Notes under the pieces: generated by a model
What the model saw: only the letters and a program-made list of their open reading frames with translations
Database searches by the model: none
What the model was told of the DNA's origin: nothing
Position numbers and translations under genes: made by a program
Source: Nemertoderma westbladi
Taxonomy: Eukaryota > Xenacoelomorpha > Nemertodermatida > Nemertodermatidae
Assembly (NCBI GenBank): GCA_032718475.1
Contig: JAUCBJ010006521.1
Location: 1-49,028 of the forward strand
Length of the DNA stretch: 49,028 bases
Reading direction: 5' to 3'
Shown: one piece after another, positions 10,390-21,030 of the stretch
How positions within the stretch are numbered: position 1 is the stretch's first letter
How the letters are laid out: each line of letters begins with the position of its first letter

Positions 10390-10545
10390 ATGCTGCATTT
10401 GCAGCTGCGTTAAGAATGCTATACCTGCTTAAAACAAACTTGCGCTCATAAAACGACCTATCAGTGCTATCATCCATGACTCTCGTGAGATTATCCGCAT
10501 CTTCAAGGCCAGTGTCCTATACGAGACGTCTCAAGAAATTCATGG
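10390..10545 (-). mobile_element. Decayed LINE 3' end
   Basis: On the minus strand, FLRRLV, a stop, then DTGLEDADNLTRVMDD match the C-terminal motif FLRRILKDTGLKDADDLANV of the better-preserved LINE at 26077-26787. The frame contains a stop, so this is a dead fragment. Confidence 0.65.
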
Positions 10546-10575
10546 GCTATAAATTACTTTCCGGTTTTCCGGTTT

Positions 10576-10732
10576 GAATTTCCCGGTTCCTGGTAGGGCG
10601 AAATTTGGACAGGCCATTCATTGGTTACTTTAGTAATTACATTCAAATAAAGGTATAATTGGCTGTTTTCCCAATACCATAACAAATTAATGGCCTGTAC
10701 AAATCTCGCCCTACAAAGGTACCGGGAAATTC
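10576..10732. mobile_element. Foldback/MITE relic with ~43-bp inverted arms
   Basis: The left arm GAATTTCCCGGTTCCTGGTA (10576-10618) and the right arm ending GGTACCGGGAAATTC (10689-10732) are reverse complements with few mismatches, both containing AGGGCGA and AGGCCATT. About 70 bp of AT-rich spacer lie between. No clear target duplication. Confidence 0.75.
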
Positions 10733-10754
10733 ATACTTCCAGAAATTAATTTAT

Positions 10755-10809
10755 GGTCGACCAAAAATTAATAATTTATGGTCGACCTTAAGTTAATTTT
10801 TGGTCGACC
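10755..10809. repeat. Three GGTCGACC palindromes in 55 bp
   Basis: The 8-bp palindrome GGTCGACC occurs at 10755, 10780 and 10802, each embedded in AATTTATGGTCGACC-like sequence in alternating orientation, so several small hairpins can form. Confidence 0.8.
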
Positions 10810-10950
10810 ATGATGAACTTATGAAAAAAAATTGAAAAAAAAAATTTATTATTTGGCAAAGATCAGCCTCCGTATAGTACAGATCCTTTCCTCCAAAAAG
10901 TTTACATATTTGCATTCGTGTCGCATACTAAAGTTATCGGCGCAAATGAG

Positions 10951-10980
10951 CGCAAATGTTCACCCCGTTGAACATTTGCG
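10951..10980. repeat. Perfect 12-bp hairpin
   Basis: CGCAAATGTTCA and its exact reverse complement TGAACATTTGCG are separated by CCCCGT. Confidence 0.8.
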
Positions 10981-12094
10981 ATAGGGCCTACCGCAATTGT
11001 GTACCACAAATATTACATACCAAAAATATTTGCCTTTGTACTTTATTGAATTATCGCTTCAGTAGGCCTATATGTATTTGCACAAAAGCGGGATTTTTAA
11101 ATATGTGCAGTGTTTTGCGTTACTGTACCGGTACTCCGTCAATACAATACTGCCTGACGACGACGGCCTCCTGTAAAGAGTCCGAAATATAACAAAAACG
11201 AGCTGTTTTTTCTATTTTCTCCTCATCTGCCCATCCATTGTTCGTTTTAATCACTTATATAACATTATTGTCATAATATTTTTATCAGTGCTGCGCTGCT
11301 TGAATTAAGATGTTTTAAACTGTTAAATAATCCTGTTTTAAACTAACACCCCCTGAAGTGAATTTCAAATCAATTTATTGTGGCGGTAATTTTAAAATAG
11401 TAATCGAACAGTCAGCTACAATAATTATTATTATTATTTCCGTGTCCGTGTTTGAGTGTGGAGCACTGGGTGGAGGTAGGCAGGTACAGAGGTAGGCGTA
11501 GGGGCTTGGGCTTACCGCTACCGGTACCAGTGCCTGTACACCCGTACTGTGTACTAGTGCACATCAGTACAAATAAATATATTACTGCAGTACTCTGGAA
11601 CGTGTTAATGTTATTTACAGATTTATAAATAGATAAAATATGAATAAGTAAATAGTTATTTATGCTGGCTGGATTCCAGATTCTGCCTTATGCTATTTAA
11701 GTGGAATTCCCCGTACCGCCCTGCAGCCGTAGCATGTCATGGAATATTGAAATTGAAATGGGCATTATCATTAAAATTTGGGGACGTTAATATTAGGCCC
11801 TAGTGCTAGTAGGCTATCATTAGAATAGAACCGCGTTGTAATTCTACAAAATCAAGTGCTTGTACAATAAACTCAAACTGATAAACAGATAAATTGGGTG
11901 CTCGTATGGAATAGTTATTATAAATAATATAATTTGCAATACTATTACCGGTAATACAGTAATTGTGAATAGTAAGAATAATAACGGACAGCTGGCTGTC
12001 TTTGTTTTAGCTTAGTTCAGTAGTTAAGTACAATTACCGTACTCTTCCATACTTGCAGGTTGCAGCTCAAAAGTAATCCAGAACTAGTTTCATT

Positions 12095-13675
12095 ATGAGC
12101 GGTACCGGTAAATTGAAAGCGCTTATCATTCAAACATTCAAACTTAATGGTTTATCTTTGAAACCGGACGCGGTGACTCTCCTCCAACACTCGCTGTCTC
12201 GAGTATCGTCGAGCGACTACGAGTCGAGTTTGGATCGAATAATCGACGCGGTAATAAAGTCGGAACCTGCGACTCCAATAATCGACGTGAATACTGTTGA
12301 ATCGGCGGTCCGGGAATGCAACACGGAAGCGGAGGAGGATATCGATTCCGTATTCAACGTTATCAACCTATTCGACGTTCCGCACTACGTCTACCATCAG
12401 GATCGCAAAAAATTTATCCTTTCCTCGGAATCCGAACGCCCAGTGCCGTCGAATTCAGTTTTTCCGGACGCAGATTCGAAAACCGACGCTATTGTTGAGA
12501 AGTACACGATGATCCGACAACGAGTCGAGCGACACCCAGAGTTGATTTCAGACGCGGATCGAAGTGAATTGAAACCAGTCGAGTTCCTATTAGGCAGCTC
12601 CTCGGGTGCGGTCACTGGGCGACACAAGATTGCGTTGCTAGGGGTGTTGACGCGGGGCCGGACCGGTAAACCCTGCCTGGAGGACCCAACCGGAACTGTG
12701 GAGTTGGATCTCTCCGAAACCGAAGTCGGGAAAGGTCTCTACACCGACGGATGTTTCGTGATAATCCGTGGAATCTATATCGACGGGACCCTAAAGGCCT
12801 CCAGTCTGTCTCTCCCTCCTATAGAAACCTCGCAGACATCGCGAACCTACGCTGGGAACATTAACTTCTTTGGAGGTCCTTCGCGTTACGCTGTTAAATC
12901 CTCTAGTAAACTGGCGGAGATGGAGTCGGAATTCCGGGAAGCTATGTTCGTTATCGTTTCGGACGTCTGGCTCGACGACCCTACCGTGATGCTCCGACTA
13001 AACTCGATGTTCGCTGGATTTGAATCGTCGCCTCCCGTAGCTTTTATTCTATGCGGCCCCTTTACTTCCCGCTGGTACGGATCCGAACACGTTAACAAAC
13101 TCAAAAACTCACTAAAAGATTTACAAACGACTCTACTGAGGTATCCCAACCTGGTTGCGACATCGCGTTTGGTTTTTGTTCCTTCATCTCGCGATCCGGG
13201 TTTAACGAACCTCCTCCCTCGCCCCGCGTTGTTCGACTCCGTCACCTCGGAGTTTCGCTCCCGTCTCCCCCACGCAGTGTTCGCGAGTAACCCGGCCCGC
13301 ATCCAGTACTGCACCCACGAGATTGTCGTATTCCGCGAGGACCTCGTCTCCAAGTGTCTCCGGAACTGTATGCGTCTCCCGCGGGAGCAATACGGTACCG
13401 TCCCGCAGCACCTGTCGCACACACTGCTGTCCCAATCTCATTTAATCCCTTTGTCCCTCTCCGTGTCCCCCACTTACTGGTCCTACAACCACTCACTCTC
13501 CCTCTACCCACTTCCCGACCTGGTTGTCATTGCCGATCGCTACAACGGTTTCTCTGTCGACAGCCACGGCGCCAAGGTCGTTAATCCGGGATCCTTCCCA
13601 TGTAACAACTTCGCCTTTAAGGTTTATTATCCGGCTAGTCGACAGATTGAGGACAGCGAAATACCGCCTCCATAA
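12095..13675 (+). CDS. POLE2: DNA polymerase epsilon subunit 2 (B subunit)
   Basis: Complete 526-residue protein (human about 527). POLE2/Dpb2 is the essential non-catalytic B subunit of the leading-strand DNA polymerase epsilon; it links the catalytic subunit to the CMG helicase in the nucleus. The helical N-terminal domain is at about 1-75 and the NVINLFDVPHYVYHQDRKKF linker at about 87-106. The OB-fold covers about 160-260, with LLGVLTRGRTGKPCLEDPTG. The inactive calcineurin-like phosphoesterase domain (about 283-510) includes MFVIVSDVWLDD, AFILCGPFTSRWYG, LVFVPSSRDPG, YCTHEIVVFRED and the C-terminal VNPGSFPCNNFAFKVYYPAS. The absence of metal-binding histidines in the phosphoesterase fold is normal for B subunits. 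It starts at ATG 12095 and the ORF is intronless, which is unusual. CpG-rich composition. Confidence 0.97.
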   Translation: MSGTGKLKALIIQTFKLNGLSLKPDAVTLLQHSLSRVSSSDYESSLDRIIDAVIKSEPATPIIDVNTVESAVRECNTEAEEDIDSVFNVINLFDVPHYVYHQDRKKFILSSESERPVPSNSVFPDADSKTDAIVEKYTMIRQRVERHPELISDADRSELKPVEFLLGSSSGAVTGRHKIALLGVLTRGRTGKPCLEDPTGTVELDLSETEVGKGLYTDGCFVIIRGIYIDGTLKASSLSLPPIETSQTSRTYAGNINFFGGPSRYAVKSSSKLAEMESEFREAMFVIVSDVWLDDPTVMLRLNSMFAGFESSPPVAFILCGPFTSRWYGSEHVNKLKNSLKDLQTTLLRYPNLVATSRLVFVPSSRDPGLTNLLPRPALFDSVTSEFRSRLPHAVFASNPARIQYCTHEIVVFREDLVSKCLRNCMRLPREQYGTVPQHLSHTLLSQSHLIPLSLSVSPTYWSYNHSLSLYPLPDLVVIADRYNGFSVDSHGAKVVNPGSFPCNNFAFKVYYPASRQIEDSEIPPP

Positions 13676-14205
13676 AATACCCCCTCCGTAAAATACCTTC
13701 TCCATAGGTAAAGTTATGCAATGTCATATCTCTATCATGGTTTAATTTTCTAATTACTTACTTTAGCAATTGTTAAAATTAAAACTACCGGAATGTTTTC
13801 ATGTCACTATCGAGGTTTGAACGTTTTAATAATATTATTACACCAGGGCCCGTAATATAGTGTAATTTTCTGATGTCCCGGAACCCCCCCCCCCCCCCCC
13901 CCCCCCCCCCGTACGTACGTTCTGATGACACGGACCCTCGTGTTTTTTCGCGGGAAGTTAATTTTGAAAATCGGCTGTGATTGGCTGCTACAGATTTGAC
14001 GTCACTACAACGTGATCTGTTAATTTCTTACGTAGTTTCTATGAAGGCGGTGGGTGATTTTAGATCCATTTAAATACATATTAAATCTCAATCATTTCAC
14101 ACGTATTTTATATATTTTACATATTTTATATATTGAAGTAACATGTGCGTGCATATATCTATAAATTATCATATGGGTTAAAATACACATTGATTGATTG
14201 ATTGA
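13676..14205. other. POLE2 3' flank with MITE relic
   Basis: A possible ATTAAA poly(A) signal lies at about 13778. A MITE relic with a C tract lies at 13841-13935 (listed separately). From about 13940 to 14200 there is no recognisable feature apart from a (TTGA)n-like short repeat near 14190. Confidence 0.5.
13841..13935. mobile_element. Internally deleted MITE relic with 27-C tract
   Basis: The left terminus CACCAGGGCCCGTAATATAG, preceded by TA, matches the end of the 7148-7542 MITE. It runs for about 43 bases, then passes into 27 consecutive C (13884-13910), a GTAC repeat and a second piece of the subterminal sequence, TCTGATGACACGGAC. In intact copies a short G or C run sits at the same place next to the terminus, so the tract probably grew inside the element. 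Confidence 0.75.
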
Positions 14206-14760
14206 TTGACACGTAGCTTATATCAACTGAAAGCGGAGAGTCTTGCTGAGACGCTAGAATTAATTAAATTCATGATGATGAACATTGAAAAAACGCTCTT
14301 CACAATTGTAAACTCACTGTACGATTGTTCCACCACATTTGTATCTACTGCTGATGGTGACACAGATCCATTCGAAGGGGACACATTTGCGCCATTCTTA
14401 TTTGTAATTGTGGTTGATTATATTATACACAAGTCTTTAGACCATCTTAATCTGGCACAAGAAGTAGAGGAAATCCTGCAAAGTACCTTACTGATCTAGA
14501 CTTTACTGATGACATAGGGGCACTGTCAGAATCATAAGAGGGAGTCCAAACGCTCCTCTGCTCATTGGAGCAGGTTGCTTCTAGTGTTGGTCTTTTTGAC
14601 TCTAAGAAGACCAAAATTACGCCAGTCAACCTAGACAGCCCCCAAGAAATGTAAAGAAATATAAGAAACATATATAGAAGCATAAGCTCCAGCGATGGCT
14701 TGCTTGGGGACGTGGATGACTTCTGCTACTTTGGTTAATGGATCTTTAAAGTCAGGTCAA
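14206..14760 (+). mobile_element. Decayed LINE reverse-transcriptase fragment
   Basis: The translation contains DGDTDPFEGDTFAPFLFVIV, followed after a frameshift by DLDFTDDIGALSES, where the catalytic motif reads TDDI in place of the usual ADDI. Further downstream come DSKKTKITPVN and DVDDFCYFG. These are the thumb and palm motifs of a non-LTR retrotransposon reverse transcriptase. Frameshifts and stops show it is inactive. It resembles the family of the 26077-26787 copy. Confidence 0.8.
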
Positions 14761-14963
14761 GATACATGGGGTGCAAATTTTTCATCATCAATGAAAATAC
14801 TAGTAAAAATTCAAAGAGTAAAACTTCAACATTAAAAATCAACCACCCTTCATTTAAAGGATGTAAGAGAGAATTGAGAAGGGGAGAGAATGGAGGGTGG
14901 GGCCGGGGGTGGGTTTAAATTCAAGAAAAAAATGTTGATAAAAATAAAATAAAAAAGTAGTTA

Positions 14964-16330
14964 TTGTTTTGGCCACTTTCAGGCAGAGGGTATAATAATG
15001 TGGCAAGTACTCAGGATAAATCACAACTGATTGTAAATAAATTGGTTGTTAATTACACTGAAAGCGATGTTTATTTGGGGGTGCCATTTACGTCGGACGG
15101 GAAAGTGGCTTTTGGTACTTTTGGCACTTTGGCGCAGCACCAATTAAAGTGTGGAGATACAGTTACGTGTGTTAATACTAGCCTACCGTTTGTTGTTAAT
15201 ACTAGCCTACCGTTTGTTGTTAATACTAGCCTACCGTTTGTTGTTAAAACTAGCCTACCGTTTGTTGTTAATACTAGCCTACCGTTTGTTGTTAATACTA
15301 GCCTACCGTTTGTTGTTAATACTAGCCTACCGTTTGTTGTTAATACTAGCCTACCGTTTGTTGTTAATACTAGCCTACCGTTTGTTGTTAATACTAGCCT
15401 ACCGTTTGTTGTTAATACTAGCCTACCGTTTGTTGTTAATACTAGTCTACCGTTTGTTGTTAATACTAGCCTACCGTTTGTTGTTAATACTAGCCTATCG
15501 TATTGTTAATACTAGCCTACCTTTTGTTGTTAATACTAGCCTACCGTTTGTTGTTAATACTAGCCTACCGTTTGTTGTTAATACTAGCCTGCCGTTTGTT
15601 GTTAAAACTAGCCTACCGTTTCTTGTTAATACTAGCCTACCGTTTTATTTAAAGAAACGTGTTTTCGACGCGGCAGTAATGTCCGCATTATTATATGGAT
15701 GTGAGTCATGGTTGACGGGTAACACTGCCCAGTTAGAAAGATTTCATATTAAGATGGTGAAAGGGCTCCTCGGTGCGAGAAGTCAAACACACACAGATGT
15801 TTGATTAATAGAATTAGTGGCTCCGACATTAAACAGTTAGTGGCTCGTGCGAGGAAACGTTTCATGTCTAAAATACTTAAAAATATAGATTCGGAAATCA
15901 ATTCAAGTTTTCAATTTGTGTAAATGAAGTAATACGCCCGGGTACAAAATGTTAATGGAGGCTTACAATAGTGATAGTGTTGATTCGCTTACTGATAGTA
16001 GGAACCGTATTGTTATAAATAAACCATTAAGTGCTACAAAATTTGCGACTTACCGTAGGGATTTTAATGAGAAATTAGTTCAGTTTCCAATATACGGAAC
16101 CATAATAATGTGCCAGATTATTTGAGGATGTGGTTTACTAGGGTAAGGTTAATGTCTCATAATTAAGGTAGACAATGGTAGGTGGTCTAGGATTAGTAGA
16201 AACAGACGTGTGTGTGAGTGTGACAAGGAGGCTGTTAAACAGAGGCACATGTATTACTTTATGTATTACTGTATGTTAGATATTAGTTCGTTAATTAAGT
16301 ACATTATTTTACTGTAAACAGAGAGACTAT
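14964..16330 (+). mobile_element. Second LINE fragment, interrupted by an in-frame minisatellite
   Basis: Upstream of the array the frame reads LVVNYTESDVYLGVPFTSDG. Downstream it reads LPFYLKKRVFDAAVMSALLY, GCESWLTGN and KMVKGLLGARSQT, then after a frameshift CLIELVAPT and a decayed EKGRWSRI-like tail near 16170. These are C-terminal reverse-transcriptase and post-RT motifs of a LINE distinct from the 26077 family. The 24-bp array at 15171-15650 sits exactly between the YLGVPFTSDG segment and LPFYLKKRVF. Stops and frameshifts make it non-functional. Confidence 0.8.
15171..15650 (+). repeat. 24-bp coding minisatellite, about 20 copies
   Basis: The unit GTTAATACTAGCCTACCGTT plus TGTT encodes the octapeptide VNTSLPFV in the LINE frame. 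Most copies are identical; two carry AAAACT for AATACT, one has TAGTCTACC, and one contains a small deletion (near 15495) that shifts the frame. The first and last copies merge with LINE coding sequence (VTC-VNTSLPF and NTSLPFYLKK), so the array arose by repeated duplication of a LINE segment. Confidence 0.93.
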
Positions 16331-16489
16331 TACATACTGTGCAAGTATATTCTTGACGTTATAGAATTATATCAAACGTAACAAACAATATGTTTTTCTT
16401 TTAGTGAGACCAAATTGTGCTTTAACAACATTTAAATAGGTATAATAAAATTAATTTGTATATTTCCTTTGGCTATGAAAATATAAATG

Positions 16490-16770
16490 ATCCCGAACTC
16501 CTCTATGGGAGTCCATGCTGGGCTCTAACTGCTGAGGACACCAAATCTCTGAATGGCACATTCACAAGAATGCTACGCCGGGTTCATTGTGTCAAGTACA
16601 ATGCACACATCTCCAACCAGACACTATATAACATTAGAGGTGTCTCATTGGTTCCCCCAAGCTTGACACTAGAACAAAATCGCCTCCGCTTTGCAGGACA
16701 TTGCTTTCGCCGTGAGGACCAGCCAGTGCATAATCTTGTACTTTGGCTGCGTCATGCAGTGAATATCTAG
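16490..16770 (+). mobile_element. LINE fragment (C-terminal part)
   Basis: Encodes ELLYGSPCWALTAEDTKSLN and continues to HCFRREDQPVHNLVLWLRHA. It is nearly identical to the corresponding part of the LINE at 26077-26787 but is cut at both ends, with no recognisable target duplication. Confidence 0.85.
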
Positions 16771-17007
16771 TTTCCTAGCAAATCACATTCTTTACTTAAT
16801 TTGTATGGTACAGATAGTAGGCCTAGAACCAAGGTGTACTAAATTAAAATAACCGCAATTTCTAGCTGGCGGTCATAATGGCAAATTTAGTTATACTGGT
16901 TATTATACTAGTGTATTTATTAAATAGAATAAATGGCATGCAGCGAACAATAATTCTTGCAATCGTTGAATGCCTATATCTCAGCTGTTTCTCAACGAAA
17001 TTCAGAC

Positions 17008-17308
17008 ATTGTTACATATTTGGAATCCTTGCAACGCAAGCTTTCTATTGATATGAAAAAATTACGACTAAAGTGAAGAATGGCAATGATACAGAGGGTG
17101 CGATTTCGCAAAAGACACTTTTTTAAAACGCTTATAGAAAAAATTTAAAGGCGAAATCGAAAATTCCGGCTTCATGGTAACAACCACGGTGAGTTGAACT
17201 TGTTGTGTTTCAAATTTCAAGCAATATGATAATGATTTGTAGAAAAATTTGGGGGGGGGGGGGGTGTCCGTGTCATCAGAAAATGACACTATGTTACGGG
17301 TTAAGGTG
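17008..17308. mobile_element. MITE copy related to 7148-7542, left end lost
   Basis: From TGTTACATATTTGGAATCCT to the right terminus TTACGGGTTAAGGTG followed by TA, this copy runs parallel to the 7148-7542 element. It includes GGCAATGATACAGAGGGTGC, AAAGACACTTTTTTAAAACG and a subterminal run of 14 G (17251-17264). The left inverted repeat is missing or too diverged to see. Confidence 0.8.
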
Positions 17309-17636
17309 TATATTATATAGGCCTGGGCCTACTGTACATATATTATTACTGTATTATAGGTCATTACAAAGGCAAATAAAACACATTTTAAAAGTCAATT
17401 AGAAAATCAATTAAGATTATACACGCTAAAAACAGATGAAACACATATTTATACAGGACAGACAGTAGAAGTATTCAATAGAAAGTATAATAAACACACA
17501 ATTAGGGTAAAAATATATGGCGTCTGATTTGAGCCAAAATACCTTAGAATTACAAATGTGTACCTTACATATTTCTTTAGCTTATATTTATAAGATAAAA
17601 TGTCTTACTTTAAAGTATATATACATCGCTTAAAAT

Positions 17637-18060
17637 TAAGCTATGTTTATGTAGTTGACTTTAATAAATCCCTTAAAAGTAAGGTTTTTTGTACAAATCC
17701 CTTAAAAGTAAGGTTTTTTGTACAAGTCCTGTTAAAACATCGCTTAAAAGTAAGCTATGTTTATGTAGTTGACTTTAATAAATCGCTTAAAAGTAAGGTA
17801 TTTTGTACAAGTCCTGTTAAAACATCGCTTAAAAGTAAGCTATGTTTATGTAGTTGACTTTAATAAATCGCTTAAAAGTAAGGTATTTTGTACAAGTCCT
17901 GTTAAAACATCGCTTAAAAGTAAGCTATGTTTATGTAGTTGACTTTAATAAATCGCTTAAAAGTAAGGTATTTTGTACAAGTCCTGTTAAAACATCGCTT
18001 AAAAGTAAGCTATGTTTACGTAGTTGACTTTAATAAATGACTTAAAATAAGGTATTTTAT
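17637..18060 (+). repeat. 85-bp repeat array, left arm (about 4-5 units)
   Basis: Units of CGCTTAAAAGTAAGCTATGT ... GACTTTAATAAATCGCTTAA ... TGTACAAGTCCTGTTAAAAC. Each 85-bp unit is itself two related halves beginning CGCTTAAAAGTAAG. The array is oriented opposite to the right-arm array. Confidence 0.9.
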
Positions 18061-18953
18061 TGCAGTTGCGTTCCACCATTGTTTAAAATTAAGTATGTGT
18101 TTATGCACTGTAATATGGTTTAAAGTAGGCCTAACCGATGTTTTTACAGTGTCGTTTATTTAAACATAGTTTAATCTAAACTATGTTTTTGCAGTGTTTT
18201 GTCCAATCAAATGCTTTGTTTACAATATTTCAATTAGTAAATAGATCACGAGAGGGCGCTGTTGAGCAATTGTTGTATTCTAGTATTAGAACAGCTAAAT
18301 CGAATTTCTGATATGTAGGGTACACGGTACGGACAGTACTTTTAACAGTACCGGTATAGTAGTAGGCAAGGCATCCAAAATGTCATCTTCGAAATTGAGA
18401 GCCTAATACGGAGGTGCCAACAAATTTTAGAAGATGAGACATTTTCAAACTTAAATATAATAGAATATTTAACACGTATTTTTCAATATAAGATTTGTCT
18501 ACTGGTTACCTAATAGAGAATGCCGGTAATAGCCCTAGCAATATCGCCGATACCAGTACAGGTAATTCTGGAATAATTAATTAATCAAAGCCTCCATGAA
18601 TGGCTTCATTGGTTTTTAAGTATACGTATTGCTCGACATCAAAGAAACTGCTGCATTAGTGCTGCATTACATTGTCCCACTCTAACCTAAAACATGAGAT
18701 GCTGGTCGTCCACGTTTCGATGTATCTAAAGACTTATTAGTAAAGTAGAAAAATTGTCTAAAGTTCAAATATCCCGGATCGACGAACCATAACAAAAAGA
18801 GTTAACGATTATGAACTCCAAAATCGAAATCGAATACAAACTGTGATTGGTACTTGTTGCGGAAATACCTGGAGGGACAGTAAGAGGAATATTGGAAGGC
18901 GTCTCATTGCCTCTTCGTAAACCATCTTTATTAAGGCCGCAATTGTGCATTAG

Positions 18954-19342
18954 GGCACAGAAAGTGACGGATTCTTCGCGAATTTCGCAAACGTCGCGAA
19001 ATACGCGATTTTCCCAAACGTCGCAAACATCGGGAATTTTTTCTACAATATTGAAAGGGTCACGCAAATTATTTTTTTGAACCGTTATTTTTTGTGTTCT
19101 TGAGTGCTTTTTGCATAAAAAACATATCGACTAATGTTCTAGAACATTGGCCAATACCAAAAAAATTTAAAAAACTTTAAAAAGGAATGGTGAAAAAATG
19201 GCTGGGGGTGTCGCGAAGTAGGGATCCTTTTGCTTAAGGAGAGTCCATTTTACACAACAAAGAATTCCCGACGTTTGCGAAATTCGCGATGTTTGCGACG
19301 TTTGCAAAATACGCGAAGAATCCCGCAGTTTCTGTGCCCTAC
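18954..19342. repeat. Inner inverted repeat rich in TTCGCGAA-like motifs
   Basis: GGCACAGAAAGTGACGGATT (from 18954) is matched in inverted orientation by the sequence ending TTCTGTGCCC near 19340. The arms are about 90 bp and contain repeated TTCGCGAA, AACGTCGC and AATACGCG motifs. It lies in the centre of the foldback element and may be an independent nested MITE. GTTCTAGAACATTGGCC lies between the arms (19137). Confidence 0.75.
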
Positions 19343-19589
19343 TCCAATTGTTGCAAAAGGGGCCAAAGACGGCCAATACTTCTGCCCCACAATATGTACA
19401 AAATACCATATTAAAGTGCAGATATTTTAGTCATCTAACTGCCTAACCCTAACAGAATCACTACTCACTAGTCCTGCTATTACCCCTAATCCAACCTCTA
19501 TTCTTTAGAATATAACAATTGCTCAAAAGCGCCGTCTCGTGGTCTAATTTACTAATTGCAGATATAGTCAACAAACCATTTGATTGGAC

Positions 19590-19730
19590 AAAACACTGCA
19601 AAAAACATAGCTTACTTTAAACTATGTTTAAACGACACTGTAAAAACATAGCTTACTTTAAACTATGTTTAAACGACACTGTAAAAACATAGCTTACTTT
19701 AAACTATGTTTAAACGACACTGTAAAAAAA
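19590..19730 (-). repeat. 41-bp tandem repeat, 3 copies, inner right arm
   Basis: AAAAACATAGCTTACTTTAA followed by ACTATGTTTAAACGACACTGT repeats with a 41-bp period (AACGACACT at 19631 and 19672). The left arm has a single corresponding copy near 18150-18200. Confidence 0.85.
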
Positions 19731-19799
19731 CATCGGTTACTTTAAATTATATTACTGCATAAACACATACCTCATTTTAAGCAACTGCAATAAAATACC

Positions 19800-21030
19800 T
19801 TATTTTAAGTCATTTATTAAAGTCAACTACGTAAACATAGCTTACTTTTAAGCGATGTTTTAACAGGACTTGTACAAAATACCTTACTTTTAAGCGATTT
19901 ATTAAAGTCAACTACATAAACATAGCTTACTTTTAAGCGATGTTTTAACAGGACTTGTACAAAATACCTTACTTTTAAGCGATTTATTAAAGTCAACTAC
20001 ATAAACATAGCTTACTTTTAAGCGATGTTTTAACAGGACTTGTACAAAATACCTTACTTTTAAGCGATTTATTAAAGTCAACTACATAAACATAGCTTAC
20101 TTTTAAGCGATGTTTTAACATGACTTGTACAAAATACCTTACTTTTAAGCGATTTATTAAAGTCAACTACATAAACATAGCTTACTTTTAAGCGATGTTT
20201 TAGCAGGACTTGTACAAAATACCTTACTTTTAAGCGATTTATTAAAGTCAACTACATAAACATAGCTTACTTTTAAGCGATGTTTTAACAGGACTTGTAC
20301 AAAATACCTTACTTTTAAGCGATTTATTAAAGTCAACTACATAAACATAGCTTACTTTTAAGCGATGTTTTAGCAGAACATGTACAAAATACCTTACTTT
20401 TAAGCGATTTATTAAAGTCTACTACATAAACATAGCTTACTTTTAAGCGATGTTTTAACAGGACTTGTACAAAATACCTTACTTTTAAGCGATTTATTAT
20501 TAAAGTCAACTGCATAAACATAGCTTACTTTTAAGCGATGTTTTAGCAGAACTTGTACAAAATACCTTACTTTTAAGCGATTTATTAAAGTCTTCTACAT
20601 AAACATAGCTTACTTTTAAGCGATGTTTTAACAGGACTTGTACAAAATACCTTACTTTTAAGCGATTTATTATTAAAGTCAACTACATAAACATGGCTTA
20701 CTTTTAAGCGATGTTTTAGCAGAACATGTACAAAATACCTTACTTTTAAGCGATTTATTAAAGTCAACTACATAAACATAACTTACTTTTAAGCGATGTT
20801 TTAACAGGACTTGTACAAAATACCTTACTTTTAAGCGATTTATTAAAGTCAACTACATAAACATAGCTTACTTTTAAGCGATGTTTTAGCAGGACTTGTA
20901 CAAAATACCTTACTTTTAAGCGATTTATTAAAGTCAACTACATAAACATAGCTTACTTTTATGCGATGTTTTAACAGGACTTGTACAAAATACCTTACTT
21001 TTAAGCGATTTATTAAAGTCAACTACAAAT
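19800..21030 (-). repeat. 85-bp repeat array, right arm (about 14 units)
   Basis: Same 85-bp unit as the left arm in reverse orientation; the period is exactly 85 (TAACAGGACT at 19861 and 19946). Minor variants such as AGCAGAACATG and a 3-bp ATT insertion occur in some later units. Short frames in the array are period artefacts. Confidence 0.93.

Larger units (their letters stand above)
10268..12094. other. Intergenic region between TRAF and POLE2
   Basis: Holds a LINE relic, a foldback element, a triple GGTCGACC cluster and a small hairpin (listed separately). From 11200 to 12090 it is AT-rich with short ACCGGTACC and TAGGCCTA strings. TACTTGCAG at about 12050-12058, behind a pyrimidine-rich stretch, could be the 3' splice site of a 5'UTR intron of POLE2. 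No further gene is seen. Confidence 0.5.

Noticed and set aside
12886-13422. 178-residue minus-strand frame in POLE2
   Set aside because: Antisense shadow of a conserved coding region with no similarity of its own.
15151-15804. 217-residue frame with ILAYRLLL repeats
   Set aside because: Alternative frame of the 24-bp array; only its last part (NTSLPFYLKK onward) is real LINE sequence.
18847-19409. Short frames with SRISQTSQTSG repeats in the centre of the foldback element
   Set aside because: They come from the TTCGCGAA-rich inner inverted repeat read on either strand; no family similarity.
17600-21030. 85-bp arrays as a CRISPR array
   Set aside because: There are no unique spacers; whole units repeat, and they form inverted arms of a mobile element in a eukaryotic genome.
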